Assembly (NCBI GenBank): GCA_002382605.1
Contig: DFYG01000162.1
Span: 1 to 12,663 of the forward strand
Direction of reading: 5' to 3'
DNA length: 12,663 nt
DNA from: Synergistaceae bacterium UBA4088
Lineage (GTDB): Bacteria; Synergistota; Synergistia; Synergistales; Thermovirgaceae
Below the pieces are notes generated by a model. That model did no database searches. It had not been told where the DNA came from and saw nothing but the letters and a program-made list of their open reading frames with translations. Positions 6,530-12,663 of the stretch are shown one piece after another. Position 1 is the stretch's first letter; every line of letters starts with the position of its first letter. The position numbers and the translations under genes were made by a program.

Positions 6530-6560
6530 TTATTTCTCTTCCCGTCAAAAAACCGGATCC

Positions 6561-8693
6561 TTATTTGGAAGCAAGGTAAAGGATCGCGATCTTTCCGTCG
6601 GAGAAAAAGATGTCTCCCGAAAAGTTCGAGCCTGCGGACGGTTCGACGAACGTCACCTCGGTGAAACCGGAGAGAACCCCTGCCCCAAGGCAATCTTCGA
6701 CCAGCGTCTTCCTCTCCACGTCAATTGCCGGGTCTATCCGGTGGGTCATGTGGAGCCAGTTCATCCCCTTGTCGAAGCTGGCGGTCCCCACATACTGAAG
6801 TCTCCCGTCGGGCAACCGGTACCCCGTCTTCCACACCCTTATGTGGTGCCTCTGCCGGATGGAGTGCATGGCTGTTTCCTTCTCGAAAGCAATGTTCAGG
6901 GGTACGCCATTCCAGAAAGAAGGAGTAACCGGGGCATGAGGATAGGATCCGTTCAGTAGGGCCGCTTTGAAAGCCCGAACAAGGGAACGGAAAGAAACGG
7001 GGTCCGCTTTCATCCAGCCGGCCTTTTCCAGGGAACGAACGAGGCTTTCTTCGTTCTTGACATAGATGATGAAGCTCAGTGGCTCCTGGGGCGTAGCGAT
7101 GATCGTCTCGGTAAAGCGCGGCATACGCCCCGAATCGAAAGGTGCAAGAGGATCGATCGATACACGGGAAATAACCGGAGAAGGCACATCTCTGAAATAT
7201 GGCGGAGTGTAGGTCGCTGCCACGAAAATATAAAGAAGTACCCCGGCCACAAGCAGGATCGATCCACGATATCGACCCTTTATCGCTAAAGGAGTGGTTC
7301 CCGAACGGACGGGCTCAACAGTGATCTGCCTGGCTTTCTTCCATTCGGCAATGCTTATGCCGATGAGAAGCCAGGAGAGCCCGAGAAGTCCTCCCGCCAG
7401 GATATCACTCAGGTAGTGCACCCCTATATAAAGACGGCTGAAAGCTACCGCCGAAACGATGAGACCCCAGAGAAAGATCAGGTCCACTTTCCGGGACCGG
7501 CTCTTCGCCTGACGGATAAGAAAGTAGGCAAGAAAACCGTAAAAGCATGCAGTGTAGGCCGAATGGCCGCTTGGGAAGGAGAATTCCATCAGGCTGGTCA
7601 TGTCGAAGGGCCTTTGCCTGTGAAAGAGCCACTTACCCCCTGTCGTGAAAAAACCGCAGCCTCCCAGTGCAATCCAGAAAGGAAGAAGGAAATCCCTCTT
7701 CCGCTCCACGAAGAGGTAGACGGAAAGCAGTATCGCGCCGCCCAGGATGATCTGCCAGTTGCCGAGGAGAGTGACCTTCAGGAAGACCGAAAGCAGCACG
7801 GGGGTTCTGAACGCGAGAATTAGCATGGCGAGCCTCTGGTCGGCCGCCACGATCGGGTCCGAGGCTAGAAGATCCTGTATCAGTCCCCCTAGCAGCAGAA
7901 CGGAGAAGCCTGTCGCAAGACACAGAAGCGTCAGGGGAAGACCCTCGAAGCGTGATGGATCAAAGCGCCCGGAAACAAAACCGGCCCCGCGGGGGTGCCT
8001 GTCGATGAAGGATCTGACGGCTGGATCCCTTCCCGCTCCTTCCGCCATGGAACGGATCAATGAAGACAGAACAACTGTCAGCGGCCAGATCCCCCTGACG
8101 ATAAGCGTTCGGACCAGGATGAAGATCGCCAGAACGGCCGCGATCGTGACAAGGAAGAAAAAGAACCTTGTGGACCATAACCCAAGCGATATCCATGCGT
8201 GCCCGGCGAAATAGCCCGCCAGGATATACGCTGTCATTCCTACCGCATTGCTTGCGCATGCGAATACCAGGAAACGTCGAAAAGGCAGGCTGGAAAGACC
8301 GGCAAAGAACGGAATAAAGGACCCTATCGCCAGAAACCTTCCGGGGATCATGGCCCAAAGGCCATACTTTGAAAAGATCTTTTTCACGGATTCAAGCTGT
8401 GGAGAGAGGCTCGGGAAGCGTTTGAACCCTGAAGCCAGGCCCTCGCTCCTTTTTCCCAGGAAATAACTCAGGATGTACCCGCCCGATGTACCGACAAAGC
8501 AGAACCAGAAACCGTCCACGGGATGCAGGAAGCCGTGGGCTGCCAGAAAGCCCACGCTGGGAAACAGCAGAACACCCGGAACGATCATCCCGAAAAATGC
8601 CGTCGACTCCCAGAAAGCTACGGCAAGGACTATCCAGTACCCCAGGATCCTGAAATGCTCAATGGTGGGAAGCAGCAGATCTATGAAATGCAC
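6561..8693 (-). CDS. DedA - PAP2 phosphatase - LssY_C fusion membrane protein
   Basis: 710 residues, starting with GTG. Residues 1-200 form a DedA/VTT domain (FFGMIVPGVLLFPSVGFLA near 33-51; PGRFLAIGSFIPFFAG at 117-132), a family that includes undecaprenyl-phosphate flippases. Residues about 255-450 are a PAP2 lipid-phosphate phosphatase with all three motifs: K354-x6-R361-P362, PSGHS at 374-378, and SRLYIGVHYLSD at 419-430 (Arg420, His426, Asp430), so it should be active. After a last helix (about 477-494), residues 500-710 match the LssY C-terminal domain (HIRVWKTGYRLPDG; GTASFDKGM; HRIDPAIDVERK). A lipid-carrier dephosphorylation and transport role in the inner membrane is plausible. It follows the second PDZ gene by 111 nt without an evident terminator and precedes the 67-aa gene by 31 nt. 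Confidence 0.93.
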   Translation of the reverse strand: MHFIDLLLPTIEHFRILGYWIVLAVAFWESTAFFGMIVPGVLLFPSVGFLAAHGFLHPVDGFWFCFVGTSGGYILSYFLGKRSEGLASGFKRFPSLSPQLESVKKIFSKYGLWAMIPGRFLAIGSFIPFFAGLSSLPFRRFLVFACASNAVGMTAYILAGYFAGHAWISLGLWSTRFFFFLVTIAAVLAIFILVRTLIVRGIWPLTVVLSSLIRSMAEGAGRDPAVRSFIDRHPRGAGFVSGRFDPSRFEGLPLTLLCLATGFSVLLLGGLIQDLLASDPIVAADQRLAMLILAFRTPVLLSVFLKVTLLGNWQIILGGAILLSVYLFVERKRDFLLPFWIALGGCGFFTTGGKWLFHRQRPFDMTSLMEFSFPSGHSAYTACFYGFLAYFLIRQAKSRSRKVDLIFLWGLIVSAVAFSRLYIGVHYLSDILAGGLLGLSWLLIGISIAEWKKARQITVEPVRSGTTPLAIKGRYRGSILLVAGVLLYIFVAATYTPPYFRDVPSPVISRVSIDPLAPFDSGRMPRFTETIIATPQEPLSFIIYVKNEESLVRSLEKAGWMKADPVSFRSLVRAFKAALLNGSYPHAPVTPSFWNGVPLNIAFEKETAMHSIRQRHHIRVWKTGYRLPDGRLQYVGTASFDKGMNWLHMTHRIDPAIDVERKTLVEDCLGAGVLSGFTEVTFVEPSAGSNFSGDIFFSDGKIAILYLASK

Positions 8694-8700
8694 CGGGATA

Positions 8701-8713
8701 CCCCCTTTTGGGG
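8701..8713 (-). promoter_or_regulatory. Ribosome binding site of the fusion gene within a small hairpin
   Basis: On the minus strand AAAAGGGGG (8709-8701) precedes the GTG start at 8693, one mismatch from the ideal AAAGGAGG. The four bases CCCC (8713-8710) just upstream can pair with this G-run across an AAAA loop, so the site could be partly hidden in the mRNA. The stem is only 4-5 bp and may not matter in vivo. Confidence 0.4.
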
Positions 8714-8804
8714 AAACTCAAACCCTCTTCCGGTTGCCAGGACTATGAACCCGTGGAACACCTCTGGGAATCCGTGCCGGGTCAGGCGGCCATCCTTTGC
8801 CCCT

Positions 8805-9884
8805 TCAATAACTGACTACGACCGGATTTATCCGGATGGTCATCTCTGCTCCGTTCCTCAGCAGGACAAATATGTTCTCTTCAGCCGTCAGGAGCAGCCC
8901 CAGCCCTCTGGCGTCTGACAACGGTTTCCCGTTGCAGGAAATGATCACGTCCCCGACCTGCATCTTTGCCTTGTCTGCTTCCCCGCCGGGGGTTATCTCC
9001 TCGATCACGGCACCGGTCCGGCCGTTGATCATCACTATCTCGCTCTCCGTCATATCTCTCAGCGAGAACCCCAGCTTCGGCCCCTGTTTCTGCGCTTGCG
9101 GGGGGAAAGCCAGCCCTGTAGGCGGCCTGGGTATTGAATCGGGTGAGCGCGGTTCGATATGGATGGACATGGGTACCTTTTTGCGCAGTATGTCTAGGTC
9201 GTACTTCCCCGCACTCGGCCAGATGGTCGGCCAGACTTCCTCCTGGAATTTCGTGAGCGAATCCACCTGAAGGCCGTTGATAGAAAGGATAATATCTCCT
9301 GCCTTGAGACCTGCCTTTTCGGCAACACCGCCGATCAGTACATGAGTGACCACTCCTCCCTTGGCGGCTTTCAGCCCGTTGGCCTTAAGGTCCTGCTGTG
9401 ATGGCTCTTCGGTCATGGCTCCGCTGTTTGAGAAATCAAGAGGATTCCCCGCGGCGGCCGTAAAGGAAGCCACTATTGACAGGAGTTTTTCCGCCACTCC
9501 CCGGTTTTTCGCTCCGATAACAACAGGGGAACCATCCCCGGAAGGCTGGGCTATAAGGGCCCAGGAGAAATCTTCCTTTGTATTGTCCGCCCTGCTTACA
9601 ATAGCCAGAGCGATAAGAGAGCTGAAGGAGACAACGTAGGGGGAACTTCCGGCGGCAGCAAAGGAAATCTGGGTAGAGCTCAACTGAATATCTTTGAGAG
9701 GGGCTCCATCCATGGTACAGAGCAGGCCGTCAAGACCTGAAAGAGCCTTCAGCCCTTCCTCGATGCTGGAAAAATAGACCGGCATTGTGTCATATATCAG
9801 AAGATCTCTTGATAAAGCCTCCGCGGTTGGGCAGGAGACGAGAAAAAAACATAGAGCAACAGCAAGTGTCGACAATTTTTTCAT
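8805..9884 (-). CDS. Exported double-PDZ protein (paralog 1), possible lipoprotein
   Basis: 359 residues. It starts MKKLSTLAVALCFFLVSC; the LVSC at 15-18 fits a lipobox, so Cys18 may be lipidated, while a signal-peptidase I site after AEA (23) is the alternative. An N-terminal domain (about 25-160) matches nothing I know. Two PDZ domains follow: about 163-245 (KGGVVTHVLIGGVAEKAGL, then GDIILSINGLQV) and about 268-352 (LGFSLR, TGAVIEEITPGGEADKA, GDVIISCNGKPL). A proline-rich linker (about 247-262) joins them. No protease, kinase or other catalytic domain is present, so it is likely a periplasmic scaffold or binding protein. It is clearly a paralog of the gene 24 nt upstream: the domain order is the same, and AAGNPLDF/ASGNSLTF and the GENxFxxxRNG-type ending correspond. 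An AAAGGTGGT site precedes the ATG. Confidence 0.9.
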   Translation of the reverse strand: MKKLSTLAVALCFFLVSCPTAEALSRDLLIYDTMPVYFSSIEEGLKALSGLDGLLCTMDGAPLKDIQLSSTQISFAAAGSSPYVVSFSSLIALAIVSRADNTKEDFSWALIAQPSGDGSPVVIGAKNRGVAEKLLSIVASFTAAAGNPLDFSNSGAMTEEPSQQDLKANGLKAAKGGVVTHVLIGGVAEKAGLKAGDIILSINGLQVDSLTKFQEEVWPTIWPSAGKYDLDILRKKVPMSIHIEPRSPDSIPRPPTGLAFPPQAQKQGPKLGFSLRDMTESEIVMINGRTGAVIEEITPGGEADKAKMQVGDVIISCNGKPLSDARGLGLLLTAEENIFVLLRNGAEMTIRINPVVVSY

Positions 9885-9908
9885 AACAACACCACCTTTC
9901 TGATTTCT

Positions 9909-11099
9909 TCAATAAATGACAAGGTTTGCTCCAACCTTCATCGACATGCTCTGTCCGTTACGGATCACGAGGAAGACATTCTCTCCGGGTTCAAGAAGAG
10001 CTCCCAGGGTCTCGGGAGTCTGAATAGCCTTGTCGTTGCATTCGACAAGAATATCGCCGATCTGAAGGCCCGCCTTCTCCGCCAATCCTCCAGGGACCAG
10101 TTCGGCTATCACGGCTCCGCTTTTACCACCCAGCGCTTTCTTTTCATCCTCCCCAGGATACCTGAGGGAGAAACCCATTTTAGGCGGAGTCTCGAGGTTC
10201 CCCGCAGCAGGCACTATTCCTGGCTTCTGGGCGGCCACAGGACCTTTCATTGCCTTAAAACTCAGGCTCCCGGGCGGCACAGGGTAATAGTCATCCGGCG
10301 GCAGAAGTACCTTGCATACGGCCGGTGGCTCACTCTTTCTCAAAACCTTGAAATCGAAGGATCCGGCTCCCGGTTTGATCTTCTCCGACCACTGGTCGAA
10401 TGATTCTACCGGCAGATCGTTGCACATGATCACAGCGTCACGGACTCGCAGGTCTCCCTTTTCCGCAGGACTACCCTTCATCACTGCGGTAACTATCATC
10501 CCTTTGGCCTCTTTCAGTCCAGGTATCCAGAGGTCCTTGGGCGTGATATCCCGAAAGGACGCCCCAAGGCCCGGGAAGGTCAGTGAATTCCCCGAGGCAA
10601 CAATCAGGCTTGCCAGGGCATTGTAGACTGTACTGGCAGTTTCGAAATCCGGCGTTCTGAATATCTCGATGCCGTTTTTAAGATCCGCCATGACACAAAA
10701 GGGGTGGCTTCCGCTATTTTCGATGAAGACAAGATGCAGGTTTTTGACTTCTGCAAAGGGGATAACAGTCCATTCCTGAACATCCTCTACTTTATCGGGT
10801 GTAAACAATCCGGTCTGCGTAACCACCTGTGCAGTACCCACGGTTCTTAAGCCGAAAGCGTCTACGTCAAACTGTCTGACCATCCCTCCCTGCCACCCCG
10901 CTACTTTTCCCTGGAGATTCTTCAGCGCTCCCATGGCCGGTTCGACGGTCTGGTAGAAGGCTGGCAGATACCAGTATTCCACAATGTTGTACGGTGAGAG
11001 ATCCGGCTGGGATAGAAGAGCTTTTGCCGCAACAGGTTGAAAGACCAAACTGAGAATGGCCATACAGGCCATAACGGGAACCCTGAAAATCCTTGACAT
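9909..11099 (-). CDS. Exported double-PDZ protein (paralog 2)
   Basis: 396 residues. A signal peptide covers about 1-25 (basic start MSRIFR, a hydrophobic stretch, then PVAA), with no lipobox, so the mature protein should be soluble in the periplasm, unlike the possible lipoprotein encoded next. An N-terminal domain (about 30-175) of unknown family is followed by a PDZ at about 183-265 (KGMIVTAVMKGSPAEKGDL, DAVIMCNDLPV), a proline-rich linker and a second PDZ at about 307-390 (MGFSLR, SGAVIAELVPGGLAEKAGL, GDILVECNDKAI, GENVFLVIRNG). No catalytic domain is seen. It is the first gene of the block; a GGGAGG site lies 9 nt before the ATG, and a 378-nt non-coding leader region is upstream. Co-translation with paralog 1 (24-nt gap) suggests that the two act together. 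Confidence 0.9.
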   Translation of the reverse strand: MSRIFRVPVMACMAILSLVFQPVAAKALLSQPDLSPYNIVEYWYLPAFYQTVEPAMGALKNLQGKVAGWQGGMVRQFDVDAFGLRTVGTAQVVTQTGLFTPDKVEDVQEWTVIPFAEVKNLHLVFIENSGSHPFCVMADLKNGIEIFRTPDFETASTVYNALASLIVASGNSLTFPGLGASFRDITPKDLWIPGLKEAKGMIVTAVMKGSPAEKGDLRVRDAVIMCNDLPVESFDQWSEKIKPGAGSFDFKVLRKSEPPAVCKVLLPPDDYYPVPPGSLSFKAMKGPVAAQKPGIVPAAGNLETPPKMGFSLRYPGEDEKKALGGKSGAVIAELVPGGLAEKAGLQIGDILVECNDKAIQTPETLGALLEPGENVFLVIRNGQSMSMKVGANLVIY

Positions 11100-11154
11100 G
11101 CTAGATCGCCTCCCTAATTTCTATTGCTATTTTTGAGGGAAAACAACATTACTC

Positions 11155-11160
11155 ATTATA
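11155..11160 (-). promoter_or_regulatory. Possible -10 element of the PDZ operon
   Basis: TATAAT occurs on the minus strand (in CTTATATAATGAG), about 56 nt before the first PDZ gene. No convincing -35 hexamer lies at the usual distance upstream. A TTGACA further up (11342-11337) is too far away to pair with it. Weak call. Confidence 0.35.
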
Positions 11161-11231
11161 TAAGGCCGAACTTGCGGTAGGGAGGGTCGGGATAAAGAGT
11201 GACTTATATCTCCTATAATAATAATCTACGT

Positions 11232-11325
11232 CATGAGAGGCATGGGATAAAACCCCCTGGCCTATCCCCCGGACTCTTCAGGCGTTTCCCTCATGGTCGA
11301 AATGTAACAGACAGCTTCGTCGACC
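11232..11325 (-). repeat. Nested inverted repeats, possible structured leader
   Basis: CATGAG (11232-11237) pairs with CTCATG (11290-11295), enclosing GGGATA (11244-11249) paired with TATCCC (1163-68 of the 11,200s, i.e. 11263-11268). Directly beside it, GGTCGA (11295-11300) pairs with TCGACC (11320-11325). The arms are 6 bp each. If transcription of the PDZ operon starts upstream, the leader could fold into two adjacent stems; if it starts at the -10 near 11155 these are only DNA elements. Short arms make chance occurrence possible. Confidence 0.3.
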
Positions 11326-11356
11326 TCCCGGCACTCTGTCAAGAGGAAAGGAAACC

Positions 11357-11376
11357 CCCGGAAAAATCCTTCCGGG
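11357..11376. repeat. Small perfect hairpin after the binding-protein terminator
   Basis: CCCGGAA (11357-11363) pairs perfectly with TTCCGGG (11370-11376) across a 6-nt loop. On the minus strand it is followed by GGTTTCCTTTCC, so it could act as a weak second terminator behind the stronger one at 11420-11454. Confidence 0.3.
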
Positions 11377-11419
11377 TTGGGGATGCATCTAAGTCAACGG
11401 ACCCGATCCCAAAACAGAA

Positions 11420-11454
11420 AGAGCGAGGCCCCATTTCCGCCGGGGTCCCGCTCT
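11420..11454 (-). terminator. Intrinsic terminator of the substrate-binding protein gene
   Basis: AGAGCGAGGCCCC (11420-11432) pairs with GGGGTCCCGCTCT (11442-11454), with one mismatch and one G-T wobble and a 9-nt loop. On the minus strand the stem is followed by TTTCTGTTTT. It lies 23 nt after the stop codon of the binding-protein gene, and separates it from the PDZ operon. Confidence 0.8.
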
Positions 11455-11477
11455 CATATCAACAGCAAAAAAGACCT

Positions 11478-12632
11478 TTAGAATGCGCTCTGAGGCTTGT
11501 AGGTTTCGAGGTATACCTGCTTCCCGCCTTGTGCCTGGAGTATTGCAGCAGGCTTGTTCAGCGGGTTGTGGGTGGCCTTGTCCACTGTCAGGTTGAAGTG
11601 GAGGAGCTGAAGGTTCTTGGTGTCCTCAATTGCATCCCTTACTGCTTCGCCTTCGGCCTTTCCGGCGCGCTTGATCGCATCGGCTATCCAGTAGAGGATG
11701 TCGTAGGCCGCAACAACATTGACGATCTCGGTCGGCTTCTCATTGAACTTCACCTCATACTTCGCAACAAGAGGCTTCAGGATCGGATCGTCGAAGCTGA
11801 GGTGATAGACCCAGTAACTTCCCTCCATGGCCGGTCCGGCTATCTCGAACATGTTATTGCTGAAGCCGTCGCCGCCGATGAAGACCGGTTTCCAGTCAAG
11901 TTCCCACGCCTGCTTCATCATCAACGCCATTTCCTTGTAGAGGTTCGGCATGACAAGAGCCTTGGCACCGCTGTTCTTGGCGTTGGTAAGCTGGGCACGG
12001 AAGTCGACATCGCCTCCGCGGAACCCCTGATCGCTGACTACCTTCCCCCCGAGACCGGTATAGGTTTTGATGAAGAATTCCGTCAGCCCCTCGGAGTAGT
12101 CGCTTCCGACATCGTGGAGGATGGCCGCTTCCTTGATCCCAACCTTGTTGTAAAGGTACTCGGCGAAGACCTTGCCCTGGTACGGGTCAGTAAAGCACTG
12201 GCGGAAAGAGTAGGGACGCACCTTGCCGGTCTCTGGATCGACCGTAACGGCCGGGTTGGTCGGGAAGCTCCCTATCTGCGGAACCTTGTACTGTTCAAGG
12301 ATCGGGACCACCGCGATGTTGAGACCGCTGAAGTTGGTACCGCCAATGGCGACGACCTTGTCCTCAAGGATGAGTCTCCTGACGGCGCTTATGGCATCTT
12401 CGGCCTTGGCCTTGACGTCATATGCGACCAGTTCCAGTGGACGGCCGAGGACTCCGCCTGCGGCGTTGATCTCTTCAACGGCAATAAGGGCTCCATTCAC
12501 TTCATGGACACCCCAAGTCGCAGCGTCGCCTGTAAGGTTGGCAACGTAGCCGATCTTGATCGGTTCTACCGCAAAAGCAGCTGTTGACAATGCCAGGGTA
12601 ACCAGAAGAGCAAAGATTAAGACCTTTTTCAT
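11478..12632 (-). CDS. ABC transporter periplasmic substrate-binding protein, LivJ/LivK type
   Basis: 384 residues. The ATG at 12632 is used because AGGGGAGGTG sits 8 nt upstream; a TTG two codons earlier (12638) would be too close to it. Residues 1-21 are a signal peptide (MKK, hydrophobic core, AAFA) with no lipobox cysteine. The mature protein begins VEPIKIGYVANLTGDAATWG and follows the Peripla_BP_6 pattern: EVNGALIAVEEINAAGG, then GRPLELVAYD, IGGTNFSGLNIAVVPILEQ, PQIGSFPTNPAVT and AAILHDVGSDYSEG. The family binds branched-chain or other amino acids, amides or short acids; the ligand cannot be assigned. No permease or ATPase gene is near it in the window. It is followed by its own terminator, so any partners must lie upstream beyond the right edge or elsewhere. 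Confidence 0.93.
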   Translation of the reverse strand: MKKVLIFALLVTLALSTAAFAVEPIKIGYVANLTGDAATWGVHEVNGALIAVEEINAAGGVLGRPLELVAYDVKAKAEDAISAVRRLILEDKVVAIGGTNFSGLNIAVVPILEQYKVPQIGSFPTNPAVTVDPETGKVRPYSFRQCFTDPYQGKVFAEYLYNKVGIKEAAILHDVGSDYSEGLTEFFIKTYTGLGGKVVSDQGFRGGDVDFRAQLTNAKNSGAKALVMPNLYKEMALMMKQAWELDWKPVFIGGDGFSNNMFEIAGPAMEGSYWVYHLSFDDPILKPLVAKYEVKFNEKPTEIVNVVAAYDILYWIADAIKRAGKAEGEAVRDAIEDTKNLQLLHFNLTVDKATHNPLNKPAAILQAQGGKQVYLETYKPQSAF

Positions 12633-12640
12633 TCGCAAGA

Positions 12641-12650
12641 CACCTCCCCT
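12641..12650 (-). promoter_or_regulatory. Ribosome binding site of the substrate-binding protein
   Basis: AGGGGAGGTG on the minus strand, 8 nt before the ATG at 12632, decides against the TTG at 12638. The strong site fits high expression usual for periplasmic binding proteins. Confidence 0.8.
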
Positions 12651-12663
12651 AAAGATTTCCTTT

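Larger units (their letters stand above)
11100..11419. other. Non-coding region upstream of the PDZ operon
   Basis: Between the first PDZ gene and the terminator of the binding-protein gene there is no supported ORF; the open + strand frame crossing it is antisense to the binding-protein gene. It contains the possible -10 element, a group of nested inverted repeats (11232-11325) and a separate small hairpin (11357-11376). It does not match any riboswitch consensus I could recall and compare by eye. Confidence 0.55.

Noticed and set aside
11337..11342. TTGACA on the minus strand, a perfect -35 hexamer
   Set aside because: No -10-like hexamer lies 16-18 nt downstream; the next AT-rich candidate is about 27 nt away.
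11199..12587. 462-codon open frame on the + strand
   Set aside because: It is antisense to the substrate-binding protein gene, has no ribosome binding site and starts inside the non-coding leader region. Long antisense frames are common opposite GC-rich genes.

Overview
The window reads as a stretch of chromosome from an anaerobic, Gram-negative (diderm) bacterium. The clues are a flavodiiron oxygen/NO-scavenging protein, a tandem rhodanese and other exported proteins with signal peptides, several inner-membrane lipid-type transporters, a LivJ-type periplasmic binding protein, strong AGGAGG-type ribosome binding sites and moderately GC-rich sequence. Synergistota or a Desulfo-type lineage would both fit. 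This is inference from gene content; no marker gene settles it. I see no rRNA, tRNA, CRISPR array, insertion sequence or phage gene.

Layout, left to right. Positions 1-1106 (+ strand) hold the 3' end of a flavodiiron protein and a small exported DUF6448-type protein with a His-rich tail. A strong hairpin at 1201-1239 then separates them from everything else in the window, which is on the minus strand. In minus-strand transcription order (right to left) there are four blocks. (a) 12632-11478 is a branched-chain-amino-acid-type ABC substrate-binding protein with its own intrinsic terminator. (b) 11099-6326 is an apparent operon of two paralogous exported double-PDZ proteins, a 710-aa DedA-PAP2-LssY_C fusion, and a 67-aa two-helix membrane protein with an H-x13-H pair. 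(c) 5650-2303 is a tightly packed operon of tandem rhodanese, VTT/TVP38-type membrane protein, LPG-synthase-TM (YbhN/AglD)-type membrane protein, C_GCAxxG_C_C-type cysteine protein, and a decayed glycosyltransferase (TIGR04282/DUF2064-like) remnant. (d) 2048-1242 is an alpha/beta hydrolase.

Working together: block (b) looks like an envelope module. The fusion combines an undecaprenyl-phosphate-flippase-like DedA domain with a lipid-phosphate phosphatase domain, and the PDZ pair would be periplasmic scaffolds or sensors. Block (c) combines periplasmic sulfur transfer, two membrane proteins of lipid-handling families and a redox-cysteine protein; its last gene is dead. Neither block is known to me as a characterised pathway. 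The two non-coding stretches longer than 300 bases (5651-6325 and 11100-11477) hold putative promoters, a perfect 19-bp palindrome and nested inverted repeats.
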